A DNA stretch of 64,000 nucleotides. Origin: Streptomyces sp. YIM 130001. GTDB lineage: Bacteria; Actinomycetota; Actinomycetes; Streptomycetales; Streptomycetaceae. The stretch covers positions 222,442 to 286,441 of the forward strand of contig NZ_KZ984558.1 of NCBI RefSeq assembly GCF_003574445.1. The letters run 5' to 3'. Positions within the stretch are counted from its first letter, which is position 1. Each line of letters starts with the position of its first letter. Positions 54,348 through 62,748 of the stretch are shown here, piece after piece. The notes under the pieces were generated by a model. That model saw only the letters and a program-made list of their open reading frames with translations, was not told where the DNA came from and did not search any database. Made by a program: the position numbers and the translations under genes.

Positions 54348-54432
54348 GGAAGCAAACTCCTGTGGTCGGCGCGGTGACGATGCTAGCGCCGCTCAGCGTG
54401 GTCGTCCGACCGCATTCCCCGGCGGCGGGCAC

Positions 54433-54455
54433 GCCTGAGACGTCGTCTCATCCGG
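54433..54455 (+). repeat. IS5-type terminal inverted repeat, left
   Basis: A 23-base sequence whose core GTCGTCTCAT and 19 of 23 positions match the reverse complement of 55964-55986. It lies 22 bases before the transposase remnant start. Confidence 0.65.
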
Positions 54456-54476
54456 GCAGTTCGATAAACCGGTGCG

Positions 54477-55305
54477 GTGGGGTTCGTGGCGCGTCTGGCC
54501 CCGGACGGGCTGTGGGAGCTGTTTCAGCGGGCGGTTCCGCCATCTCCGACGCGACCGCAGGGCGGAGGCCGACGGAGATACGGAGACCGTGAGGTCCTGG
54601 CAGCGATCGTGTTCGTCGCCACGTCGGGCCGCACCTGGCGGCAACTGGCCCCGTCCTTCGGCCCGTCTGGCCCGACCACTCACCGGCGGTTCACCGAATG
54701 GAGCACGGTTCTGGTGTGGTCCGAGCTCCACCGGCCGGTCCTGGACGAGCTGGGCTCTCGTGAGGAGCTGGACGAGCTGGGCTCTCGTGAGGAGCTGGAC
54801 TGGTCTCGGTGTGCGATCGACTCGGTGAACATGCGGGCTCTGAAAGGGCGGATCTGACAGGTCCGAATCCTGTGGACCGGGGCAAGAAGGGCTCAAAGAT
54901 CCACATGGTCACCGAGCGGACTGGTTCGCCCCCGCCTGTCGGCATCTCGGGGGCGAACCTGCATGACAGCCAGGCACTCGAGCTGCGCGTGCGGGCATTC
55001 CGCCCATCCGCGCCCGGCGCGGACCACGACGGCGCCGACCAGCCAAGCTGCACGCAGACCAGGGATACGACTACGACCACCGACGACGATGGATACGCCG
55101 CCGCAGCATCACTCACTGCATCGCCCGCAAGAACATCGAGACATTCAGGCGCCTTGGCCGTCACCGCTGGACCGTAGAACGGACGATGTCCTGGCTCGCT
55201 GGCTGCCGCAGACTCCACCGACATTACGAGCGCAAAGCCGACCACTTCCTCGCCTTCACCAGCATCGCCTACACCCTCAACTGCTACTGCCGACGCGCCA
55301 GTTGA
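54477..55305 (+). pseudogene. IS5-family transposase, frameshifted across three frames
   Basis: Recognisable transposase split over all three frames. Frame A (54477-54857) carries LWELFQRAVPPSPTRPQGG, IVFVATSGRTWRQLAPSFG and IDSVNMRALKG. Frame B takes over near 54855 with DLTGPNPVDRGKKGSKIHMV and VGISGANLHDSQALE. Frame C from about 55057 gives DQGYDYDHRRRW, RHRWTVERTMSWLAGCRRL and HFLAFTSIAYTLNCY, ending TGA at 55305. The DDE residues are thus divided between frames. A 27-bp tandem duplication sits in frame A. Two indels make the gene inactive unless these are sequencing errors. Confidence 0.88.
54744..54797 (+). repeat. 27-bp tandem duplication inside the transposase
   Basis: Two exact adjacent copies (54744-54770, 54771-54797), coding twice for DELGSREEL. 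The length is in frame, so it duplicates nine residues without a shift. Confidence 0.9.
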
Positions 55306-55359
55306 GAACGCCTCGATGGCCTTGTGGTGGACGTTCATCGAGTGGCATACGGTGCTTCG

Positions 55360-55899
55360 ATGTCCGCTTTAATACAACAACTCCCGGCACTGCTCGGCGT
55401 AGTGATCGGCGCTCTCGGCTCGTACATGGTGGTCATGCTGGGTGACGATGCGCGATTCCGTCGTGAGCAAGCGTCGCGGCGGGAGGATCGTCGACTGGCT
55501 GCCTACTCAGAGTTCGCCAGGTCCCTGAGGGCGTCCGTCAGCGTGATGTTCAGAGCTGCTGCCCAGCTTGGCAGTGATCCGCATCCTCATCCGCTCCCCC
55601 TGGAAGAGGCGGCTGCGCGGCTGGGGGAGGCGGCCGAAGCTCGTGATCTCGCGTGGGAGTCAGTGTTGCTGTTCGGGGCAGCGGAGGTTGTGGAAGCGGC
55701 CAGAGAATGGGCCGTGGCTGTCGCCGAGATGGAGCAGGCGATGCGGACTGAGGCGCACGATCGGGAGGGATGGAAGGCGCTGGTCGAGAAGCAACGCGTC
55801 GGACGTGAGGGGTTCTACGCTGCGGCCCGTCGGGATGTCAGCCTCCCAGCGGGGCACTCGGGCCGGTGGCAGACTCGCCCGGGGCGCGAGGGAGCGTAG
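55360..55899 (+). CDS. Single-TM hypothetical protein between two IS ends
   Basis: A 179-residue protein starting MSALIQQLPALLGVVIGALGSYM, one N-terminal membrane helix followed by a helical cytosolic domain rich in Arg/Glu/Ala (RREQASRREDRRLAAYSEFARSL ... AREWAVAVAEMEQAMR). Proteins of this layout are widespread in Streptomyces and have no known function. It lies wholly between the three-frame transposase and the tail of a second IS5 element, so it was either trapped or carried by IS activity. Confidence 0.72.
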   Translation: MSALIQQLPALLGVVIGALGSYMVVMLGDDARFRREQASRREDRRLAAYSEFARSLRASVSVMFRAAAQLGSDPHPHPLPLEEAAARLGEAAEARDLAWESVLLFGAAEVVEAAREWAVAVAEMEQAMRTEAHDREGWKALVEKQRVGREGFYAAARRDVSLPAGHSGRWQTRPGREGA

Positions 55900-55907
55900 C
55901 GCTCTCG

Positions 55908-55986
55908 CCCCTCCCTGGCCTTCGTTTGCAGAACCTGCACCCTCACCTGCTATTGCAGATCTACCAAATGAGACGACCTCTTAGGC
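55908..55986 (+). mobile_element. 3' tail and right inverted repeat of a second IS5-type element
   Basis: Codons from about 55918 to the TGA at 55969 read AFVCRTCTLTCYCRSTK, the usual closing segment of an IS5-group transposase (ACTLxCYRRL-type). The stop overlaps the 23-base terminal repeat at 55964-55986. The rest of this copy is absent. Confidence 0.6.
55964..55986 (-). repeat. IS5-type terminal inverted repeat, right
   Basis: Its reverse complement matches 19 of 23 bases of 54433-54455, including the GTCGTCTCAT core. Together the two repeats bound a 1554-base interval. Confidence 0.65.
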
Positions 55987-56720
55987 AGGGGAGGTGCCGG
56001 CGTCGACAGGCACCGGGCCGGCGGATTTCTACTTCACGCACGAGGAGAGCGACGCTGCCTGGTGGCCCCGGCCACGGCTGAAACTGCACGGTGGAGCTGC
56101 TGCTCCGGGCCCGAGGCGTCTGCGGCCAGCCAGGCAGTCCGCTTCCGTACGCCTGCCAGCGATGCGGCCGGCCGAGCACGGATTGCCGATTCTGCATCTC
56201 CCGCGCCACTCGGGCGCGCGCGGCACGTCCTCGACTCCCGCCCCGGATTTGTACGCGAGGTGGTGGTCTGCGCACCTGACCGAGGGCCTGCATAGCGAGA
56301 CCCGGACGAGGTGTAGCCCCCAAGCGCCCGGCTGCGGGACCAGGCGCGTGTCACGACACCACGCCCTCGTCGACGACGGCCCGGATGCAGTGTCAGATCA
56401 CCGGCGACGCGGTGGCGAGCCCTATCCGCGTGTCCACGTCCGCACGCCGCCTGCAGGGGAATGGCTGCCAGTCGAGCCCAGGCGCGTATGGCCAGGGCGG
56501 GACCGACTGCGGCCATGTTTGGCTGCAACCGCTCGGTCCGCTGGGCGTCCCTGTGGGGCAGGCCGGACATCTACCTGCACAGGTCCGCCGCGGGCACATG
56601 GCAGTGTCGCGGCGCTCCGCATGCCCGACGTGACCGGCACCGTGCTCGGCCGACGTGCCCCCCTGCCGGTGGCGGCGGCCTCCCCGCGTCGTCGCGACGG
56701 GTGGGAGGCCGCCGGATGAC
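55987..56720. other. Degenerate stretch with a glycosyltransferase fragment
   Basis: No intact gene. Plus-strand bases 56020-56072 code for GPADFYFTHEESDAAW, closely resembling the conserved ED-motif block of the GT2 protein at 53472-54347 (PAEFFFGHEESDLAW). The similarity ends abruptly on both sides. A CxxC-x6-CxxC pattern (ACQRCGRPSTDCRFC) near 56150-56195 could be a zinc-ribbon fragment. The rest is unremarkable. Confidence 0.5.
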
Positions 56721-57851
56721 TCAGGCGCCGCTGCTCACGGGGGAGTCGGACTGGTCTCCCGCAGACTTGCTGGTCGCGGACTTCGGAATCGCACGGTCCT
56801 GCCGCAGCGCCTCCCACACCTGCTGGGCGTCCTTGGTGAGGGGGATGACTCGCTGCTTGTGCTGGGGGTCGTAGGTGACCGGCAGGGTCGTCATATTCAT
56901 GTTGCCGGGTTTGATGCCCTGCAACTCATCGGCGAGGTCCAGGAGTTCACGAGCAGAGGCGAGTTCTGAGTCGGTGCTGACGGACCGGGTGGCGGTGTCG
57001 GCGAGGTCGTAGAGCTTTGCCGGGTTGTCGGTGAGTCCGAGAGACCTGACGCGGTGCATCAGCGCCTTGATGAAGGACTGCTGGAGTTGGATCCGCCCGA
57101 GGTCGCTGCCGTCACCGACGCCGTGCCGGGTACGTACGAGCTCCAAGGCCTGCTCCCCCCGCAACGTGTGGTGGCCGGCGCTCAGGGACAGTTGACTGTC
57201 CTTGTCGGCGATGGCCCGTTCGGTCTGGATGTCCACACCGCCGAGCTCGTCGATCAGGGTGCGGAATCCCTTGAAGTCGACTTCCAGATAGTGGTCCATA
57301 CGGACACCGGACATCTTCTCGACGGTCTTCACCGTGCAGGCCGGGCCGCCCGCCTGGTACGACGCGTTGAACATCGACTTCTGAGCGGCCGGTGCCGAGC
57401 CACCTCCGGGCTTCGGGCACGCGGGCCGGTTCACCAGAGTGTCCCGCGGGACACTGACCACGTCCGCCTTCCGATGTGACTTGTCAATGTGCAGGACCAT
57501 CGCGGTGTCTGAACGGGCGCCGCTGACGCCGCTTCCGTACTTGCCGTGCGTGCCGGCGCGTGAATCGGAACCGAGCAGCAGAATGTTCATTGCGCCGTTG
57601 TCCCGCTTGTCGGGTCGGTCCTGCCCCAGGGCGGTGTTGATGTCCGTGCCCTGGATGTTGCCGTCGAGTTGTGACCAGAGCGCGGCGAGCCCCGCGCCTC
57701 CGAGGGCGACGACGCCGAGTGTCACCCAGCCGCCGATTTTCAGCGCACGGCGGTGGGAGCGGACCCGCTGTCCCCGACCACGGCCGACGCCACGGGCCGG
57801 AGGGCCGTACGCAGCAGGTTCGGGTTCCTCGTTGTCGCGCTCATGGGACAT
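56721..57851 (-). CDS. LCP-family (LytR-CpsA-Psr) cell-wall glycopolymer ligase
   Basis: A 376-residue membrane-anchored phosphotransferase that attaches teichoic-acid-like or other polymers to peptidoglycan. A cytosolic basic N-terminus is followed by one helix at about residues 38-60 (IGGWVTLGVVALGGAGLAAL) and the extracellular LCP domain: NILLLGSDSRAG, RSDTAMVLHID, VVSVPRDTLV, INELGGV-type LIDELGGVDI, and LELVRTRHGVGDGSDLGRIQLQQSFI with catalytic Arg residues. It lies 26 bases after the lytic-transglycosylase gene, in the same direction. Confidence 0.93.
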   Translation of the reverse strand: MSHERDNEEPEPAAYGPPARGVGRGRGQRVRSHRRALKIGGWVTLGVVALGGAGLAALWSQLDGNIQGTDINTALGQDRPDKRDNGAMNILLLGSDSRAGTHGKYGSGVSGARSDTAMVLHIDKSHRKADVVSVPRDTLVNRPACPKPGGGSAPAAQKSMFNASYQAGGPACTVKTVEKMSGVRMDHYLEVDFKGFRTLIDELGGVDIQTERAIADKDSQLSLSAGHHTLRGEQALELVRTRHGVGDGSDLGRIQLQQSFIKALMHRVRSLGLTDNPAKLYDLADTATRSVSTDSELASARELLDLADELQGIKPGNMNMTTLPVTYDPQHKQRVIPLTKDAQQVWEALRQDRAIPKSATSKSAGDQSDSPVSSGA

Positions 57852-57877
57852 GGGCAGCCTCCTTCGTCGACGAGGGA

Positions 57878-58372
57878 TCAGTAAGCGGAGTCGACGTTGT
57901 CGATGGAGCCGTACCGGTCGGCTGCGTAGTTGGCCGCGGCCGAGATGTTCGCGACGGGGTCGGTCAGGTCGTTGGGAGTTCCGGCGACGTGGTACGCGTC
58001 GAACGTCGGCTGGATGACCTGGAGCAGGCCCTTGGAAGGTGTGCCGTTCTGCGCGTTGACGTCCCAGCCGTTCTGGGCGTTCGGGTCACCGGCGGACTCG
58101 CGCATGATGTTGCGGTGCAGACCCTCGTACGTGCCGGGGATGCCCTTGTCCTTCATGACCGACAAAGCCTCCTTGATCCAGCCGTCGAGCTGGTCGTTCC
58201 CGGAAGCAGCCGCAGGCGCCTGGGCGGCGGAAGCAGCGGCGGACGTCGGCTCGGCGGCGTGAGCGGGGGAGGGGGCGACCGTCAGCGCTGCGGCTATGGC
58301 ACCGATGCCGGCGACACCGGCTATGGAGAACTTACGGATTCGGGCGGGGCGGGCCTGGCTGGTCGCAGTCAT
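57878..58372 (-). CDS. Secreted lytic transglycosylase (SLT-like)
   Basis: A 164-residue secreted cell-wall hydrolase. The signal peptide is FSIAGVAGIGAIAAALTVAPSPAHA, cleaved after AHA. An Ala-rich linker and a lysozyme-like domain follow: LDGWIKEALSVM, the catalytic Glu in NIMRESAGDPNAQNGWD, then GLLQVIQPTFDAYH and ISAAANYAADRYG. The ATG at 58372 places the signal peptide correctly; an upstream in-frame extension is basic and unlikely. It is probably co-transcribed with the LCP gene, both being cell-wall functions. Confidence 0.9.
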   Translation of the reverse strand: MTATSQARPARIRKFSIAGVAGIGAIAAALTVAPSPAHAAEPTSAAASAAQAPAAASGNDQLDGWIKEALSVMKDKGIPGTYEGLHRNIMRESAGDPNAQNGWDVNAQNGTPSKGLLQVIQPTFDAYHVAGTPNDLTDPVANISAAANYAADRYGSIDNVDSAY

Positions 58373-59642
58373 GGGGAAGTACCTCGTTCTTGGGGAGTGG
58401 AGCGGATCGAGCCGGAAGGGGACGGGGCGCCGTCCACCGCCGAAGGCAGTGAGGCGGGAGCCCCGCTTCCGGAGTGCCGCCATGCTTGGCGATGCGTCGA
58501 TCCAGGCGCAAAACCCCCACGTACTAAGCCACTACGCAGAAACGGTCAAAACCTCCCCCGCCGCTCAATCGTGGGGCCTCGACAGGGCGAGCGGACCTAC
58601 TAAGCCCCTTCGTATGTGACGTGACTCGCATGGGCGGGGTCACAGCGGAGCACGTCGGACGGCGACACACGCCGCAGCCTGCGTGCGACACACAACACCC
58701 GTCCCGAGCGGATTCGGGGCGTGAGCAGCGGGTCGCGGCGACAGTCGCGTCCACAACCGACCGGCAGTGGTGAACAGCCACCTCTCTCCGTGGCGTCGGA
58801 CTCGGCCTTGCTCAGCCGACGACGCGCAGCGGCGCGTCTCGGACAGTTCGCGAGGCTGCCCCCGTGTCGACCGTTGACGACTGCGGACGGCCGCTCGCAG
58901 TCGCGTCAGCGGCGCTGCCCACCGGCCGTTCAGGGCGCGGGGGCAAGAACGCCGGCCGCTGCCGGCAGATCACGGTGGGAGCCCGGCCGTCGGCGACCGC
59001 CGGCGGCCGAGGGCGTGCCCGTCGGTCACTGCGCCTTCGCCGACCACGACAGCGCCCCGCGGCGAGTGCCTCCCGCCGAGGTCGACACGTGCTGGCGCGC
59101 ATCGTCGACAGCGCCACCGGGCCCTTGAAGCGGCTGTAGACACCGCTGGGTCGCTGAGGTGTCGGCGGACGGCGCGCCTGCTGCCGTCACGGCTGTGGCC
59201 GCGGTGTCCGTCGAGTCCGCTTGTCCTCTGTCTCCCGCTCTAGAAGGGCGGACGACACGAGAGTTCTTGGCGGTGCTGGATATCTAGTTGCCACGCTTCG
59301 CGGCCGCCGCTTCTTGAGGCTCCAGGGGCCCGAAGTACCTTTCAGCGACTGGTACTTGTCGACTGCCTGCTGCCTGCTGCCTGCTGCCTGCTGCCTGCTG
59401 CCTGGGCATTCCGGGGCCCTGGCCTCGGCCGTCACGGCGGTGACCGTGGCCTGCTGCGTAGACCGGGGTGGCCGGTCTGTCTCGGCGACACGGGCGGCCG
59501 CCCAGCCGAGTGTCGTGAGGGCTGCGGGAGCCAGGTATGCAGCGAGTGCGGGTATGTGTTGGACAGTCCCGTTCACGGAGGGAGGCTGGACCAGGGCGTC
59601 CCGGGCGTATGCCCAACACCGTTGATGCCGTGCGAGGAACGA
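58373..59642. other. Long gene-poor region upstream of the transglycosylase
   Basis: About 1.27 kb. Bases 58373-58620 are the upstream region or leader of the transglycosylase gene. The remainder has overlapping Arg-rich open frames on both strands with no recognised domain, and the heptamer repeat at 59363-59404. Confidence 0.5.
59363..59404 (+). repeat. Heptanucleotide tandem repeat, 6 units
   Basis: Six uninterrupted copies of CTGCCTG. A period of seven would shift any reading frame on unit gain or loss. Confidence 0.9.
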
Positions 59643-59885
59643 TCAATCGGGTCGTTCGAGCAGTACGGGGAAGGACTCCAGCTCGTTCTGGGTCAGTACC
59701 GGCAGATTGTGGATCTCTTCGGCGGGCACGCCGAGGTGAAGCCCGGGGAAGCGAGCGAAGAGCGCCGGCAGAGCGATCGACGCCTCGAGTCTGGACAGGG
59801 CCGCCCCAGGACAGATGTGTGGTCCGTGACCGAAGGTCATGTGGCGGATCGGGGTCTGCCGGGTGATGTCGAAGGCATCGGCGTT
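59643..59885 (-). pseudogene. Cytochrome P450, C-terminal fragment only
   Basis: About 80 codons matching the end of an actinobacterial P450: NADAFDITRQTPIRHMTFG, the heme-binding loop FGHGPHICPGAALSRLEA with intact Cys ligand, and the terminal PALFARFPGLHL. The preceding ~300 residues (oxygen-binding I-helix, ExxR) are absent; upstream sequence loses all similarity. It is a 5'-truncated remnant, not functional. Confidence 0.8.
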
Positions 59886-60508
59886 CGGCCCGTGGTGCCC
59901 GTCCGGGGGAAGTTTGCGGGCCCAGGTCGCCTGGCTGCGGGTACGGGCGTTTCCGTGCCATTCAGCGCCTCGGTGTACGCCCGATGTATCAGGTCCGGCG
60001 CGGGGCACGCCAGCCTGTACGCCGACGCCGCCCGACCTGCGCAGACCCTGGCCAACTCCGCTGTGGCCGCCGCACGTTCGGCCCGTGATGCGGCTGGTTC
60101 GGCATCGACCCACGTCGACAAGGCAGCCGACACCGCCGCAGATGCGGGCACGCAGGCACACGAAGCCCCCGACCCCGCGAACCTGCACCCTGCCCAGCCC
60201 CGGGAACTTGCCGACGGCCCGACCGCCGTGCCGGCTTCTCCGTTCGATGTAGCCGAGCCGAGCCGAGCCGAGCCGAGCCGAGGCGGGCGACTGGCGGGCC
60301 CAGGGCGCTTGAACGCGCAGGTTTCGTCACGTCGGGGCAACCGGGTGGTTTCGTTTGCTCATCGGGTTGACCGGGCGATGATGCCTGAGGTGCGGAGTCG
60401 GGCAGGGTGGGCGACGGCGGTCTTCACCCGGGCAGCGGTGGCCGGGCCGTATCGGCCGGGCGTCAGGACTGTTGGAGACTTTCGGGACTTGTGGGTGGGA
60501 GAGGCAGT
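59886..60508. other. Gene-poor stretch with pentamer repeat
   Basis: About 620 bases between the P450 fragment and the surface-protein gene. A plus-strand frame is rich in Ala/Asp/Thr (ADAARPAQTLANSAVAAARSA) but has no recognised family. Confidence 0.45.
60251..60283 (+). repeat. Pentanucleotide tandem repeat, 6 units
   Basis: Six copies of AGCCG plus a partial unit, uninterrupted. Confidence 0.9.
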
Positions 60509-62056
60509 ATGCGGCGCAGGGAGGTACTCAGGCTTCTTCCTCGTCGGCCAGGATCGGTCGGGCGTAGCGCGGGAGTCGTTGCCGCGTTCATGACCGTGTT
60601 GCTGTTGGTGTGGGGGATGGTGGCCGGTGCCGGGGGCGGTCCTGCCGGTTATCGGGCTGGTAGCACCGCACATACGGTGGGTGCGGCCGAGCAGGCCACG
60701 GAAGCCAAGGGACGTGAACCGCGTTTGCGGGTGCCGTTGACGTACTTCCTCGTCCCCGCCGATGAGCGGGGAAAGAGCGGTGATCCGCGCCGCCGCCAGA
60801 TGGACCTGGACGTCGAGATCGACAACCTCGCCAACGAGCCTGGGGGCCGGCCGTTCGGCCGGATCACGCTGGACGTGAGCGGTCTCTCGGGGAAGGTGGC
60901 GTTCGGCCAGGATGGCTCGGGCGAGTGCAAGGGCTACGGGACCACGAAGATCCACTGCCCTGTCGACAGTGACCGGCCCGTGTTCACGACGTATCTGCGC
61001 GCACTCGAGTCCGGCCGGAACGGCGAGTCCGGGGTGCTGCGCTACACGTTCACACCGCACAAGGGCAAGACACTCACAGCGTCCACGAAGGTGGTGATCG
61101 GCCGGCCGCGGTTGGCAGTCGTCCAGCCCCCGATGCGTAAGGGCGTCAAGCGCACCGAATCGGTGCGGGTGCCGGTCACATTCAAGAACGTGGGCGAGAT
61201 CCCTGTGCACGGCATCACCGCGGACATCAGCCCGGGGCGGACTCTCGGCATGAAGCACCGTAACTGCCGCTATATCGAGGCGTCCATGACGTGCGATTTC
61301 CCCGACGCCGTCGTCCGTCCGGGACAGACGATGACCCTGAGCCCCACACCGCGGGTGCTCAATGCAGAGCCTGCGATGTACGAGTCGGTCTCCTTCTCCG
61401 TCCGCCCCCTGGAACCGTCCGGTGATCCCGGATACGGCGAACTGGGTTCGGGAAGCCCTCTGCGGCTCGTTGATGCGTCACCGGCGAGGGGCGCACTGCG
61501 CGAACCTGACGAGCCGGGAGGGGAAACCCTCATGTACTTGCAGCGGCCCACTCGCGCCGACTACGAGGTGACCGGCCTGCACCTGTCGAAAGAGTCGGAC
61601 CGTCGCGTCCGGGCCCGTGTGGGCGTAAGGAACAACGGGCCCAGCAGTGTCCCCGGTCTCGGAGGGCTGTACTACGCGAAGGTGACGTTCCCGATGGGCA
61701 GCACCGTCGTGAAGACCCCGCGTGACGAGAGCCTTGAGGAGGACGCGGAGTTGTGCCAGAAGGTCAGCGGCACCGAGTATCGGTGCGAAGTGTCCCCTCG
61801 CAGCGGAGAGACGAATACTTTCGACTTCGTTGTGCGCCCCGGCTGGTGGGGGCAGACCAAGGTCGAGATCACGGACTCCGAACGGTTCCCCCGACGGGAC
61901 CCCAGGCCGGCCAATGACACGGCAGCAGTGGCCACCCCTGCGGGGCCGCTCCATACGGCGCTGTCCGCCACCTTGGGGGTGGTCGTGATTGCCGGCGCGC
62001 TGGCACTGACACGACGCCACTGGTTGAAACCGCTCAAGCGCGTGGCGCGCCGGTAG
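60509..62056 (+). CDS. Membrane-anchored surface protein with Ig-like/CARDB-like repeats
   Basis: A 515-residue exported protein. The N-terminus is basic with a hydrophobic helix (VVAAFMTVLLLVWGMVAGAG, residues about 23-42). The bulk is beta-rich, with repeats resembling DUF11/CARDB modules: VRVPVTFKNVGEIPVHGITADISPG and RVRARVGVRNNGPSSVPGLGGL. Cys pairs flank loops (HRNCRYIEASMTCDF; ELCQKVSGTEYRCEV) and probably form disulfides outside the cell. A C-terminal membrane helix (ALSATLGVVVIAGALAL) and an Arg/Lys tail anchor it. The ATG at 60509 follows GGGAGAGG. Ligand or role unknown. Confidence 0.8.
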   Translation: MRRREVLRLLPRRPGSVGRSAGVVAAFMTVLLLVWGMVAGAGGGPAGYRAGSTAHTVGAAEQATEAKGREPRLRVPLTYFLVPADERGKSGDPRRRQMDLDVEIDNLANEPGGRPFGRITLDVSGLSGKVAFGQDGSGECKGYGTTKIHCPVDSDRPVFTTYLRALESGRNGESGVLRYTFTPHKGKTLTASTKVVIGRPRLAVVQPPMRKGVKRTESVRVPVTFKNVGEIPVHGITADISPGRTLGMKHRNCRYIEASMTCDFPDAVVRPGQTMTLSPTPRVLNAEPAMYESVSFSVRPLEPSGDPGYGELGSGSPLRLVDASPARGALREPDEPGGETLMYLQRPTRADYEVTGLHLSKESDRRVRARVGVRNNGPSSVPGLGGLYYAKVTFPMGSTVVKTPRDESLEEDAELCQKVSGTEYRCEVSPRSGETNTFDFVVRPGWWGQTKVEITDSERFPRRDPRPANDTAAVATPAGPLHTALSATLGVVVIAGALALTRRHWLKPLKRVARR

Positions 62057-62133
62057 CGGGGATCGTCGTCGGGCTCACCGGGCGAGTCCGGGCCCGCCGG
62101 CAGGGAATGAGCGTGGGGATCTCACGCCTTCGC

Positions 62134-62189
62134 AGTCAGTGAGTCAGTGAGTCAGTGAGTCAGTGAGCCAGTGAGTCGGTGAGTCAGTC
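62134..62189 (+). repeat. Octanucleotide tandem repeat, 7 units
   Basis: Seven units of AGTCAGTG with single-base variants in units 5-7. It lies 78-132 bases after the surface-protein stop and about 76 bases before the next gene. Confidence 0.9.
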
Positions 62190-62265
62190 GGGCGGGGGTG
62201 TCTCTGTGTCGTTGGCCTAGGGATACGGGGTGCATTGGGGTCGGTGAGCCGAGGAGCATGGCGGG

Positions 62266-62748
62266 GTGGCTGATCTTCTGTGGAGTGACGTGAAGTGCTT
62301 CTTCGACCCGGACTTGTTGGGGTCGTTGCCGGACGTGCGTGTCCCGGGTGCCTCGGTGGAGGACTGGCAGGCGGTCCTCGATCTTGTCGTGGAGAAGGGC
62401 TGGAAGTGCCGGTACTCCGAAGGGGAGAGGGTGCTCGCCGTGCCTCGGGCGGAGGCCGTGCTGTCCCGCCCAGCGGATACAGAGTGCCCGGCCCTGCGGG
62501 TCTGGCCGGCTGCGGATGTGTTGGCGATCTTCCGTTTCCATGCCGTCGATGAACTCGACTTCGATGTCGATCTGCGGGAGTTGCAGGGCCAGGATCGACT
62601 CGATGTGTCCTGCGACTTCCTTGGGGAGATCGGGCGCCGGGTGGGCAAGCGGGTGCTGATGGATCCGGAGGGCGACCGTGGCCATCCGGTGCTCGGCTTC
62701 GACGTCGAGGCTGATCGAGTCGTGCTCCTCGCGGATCCGCCTGCCTAG
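62266..62748 (+). CDS. Conserved hypothetical protein
   Basis: A 160-residue soluble acidic protein from a GTG at 62266, with GAGGAG upstream. The conserved-looking core is LLWSDVKCFFDPDLLGSLPD, VEDWQAVLDLVVEKGWKC and VLAIFRFHAVDELDFDVDLREL. Its small size, acidity and solitary context are reminiscent of immunity-type proteins, but no toxin is adjacent and this is speculation. The codon bias supports a real gene. Confidence 0.7.
   Translation: MADLLWSDVKCFFDPDLLGSLPDVRVPGASVEDWQAVLDLVVEKGWKCRYSEGERVLAVPRAEAVLSRPADTECPALRVWPAADVLAIFRFHAVDELDFDVDLRELQGQDRLDVSCDFLGEIGRRVGKRVLMDPEGDRGHPVLGFDVEADRVVLLADPPA

Noticed and set aside
58373..58620. Possible c-di-AMP (ydaO-type) riboswitch upstream of the secreted transglycosylase
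   Set aside because: Such switches control similar genes in Streptomyces, but the conserved GGGGUGAAUC and GUCAGCUAACC blocks were not found on either strand here.
59556..60593. Plus-strand open frame of ~345 codons over the P450 fragment
   Set aside because: It is antisense to the recognisable P450 C-terminus and its remaining translation is low-complexity.
62134..62189. Iteron-type replication origin
   Set aside because: The octamers are too short, not accompanied by a replication initiator gene, and degrade unit by unit like a microsatellite.
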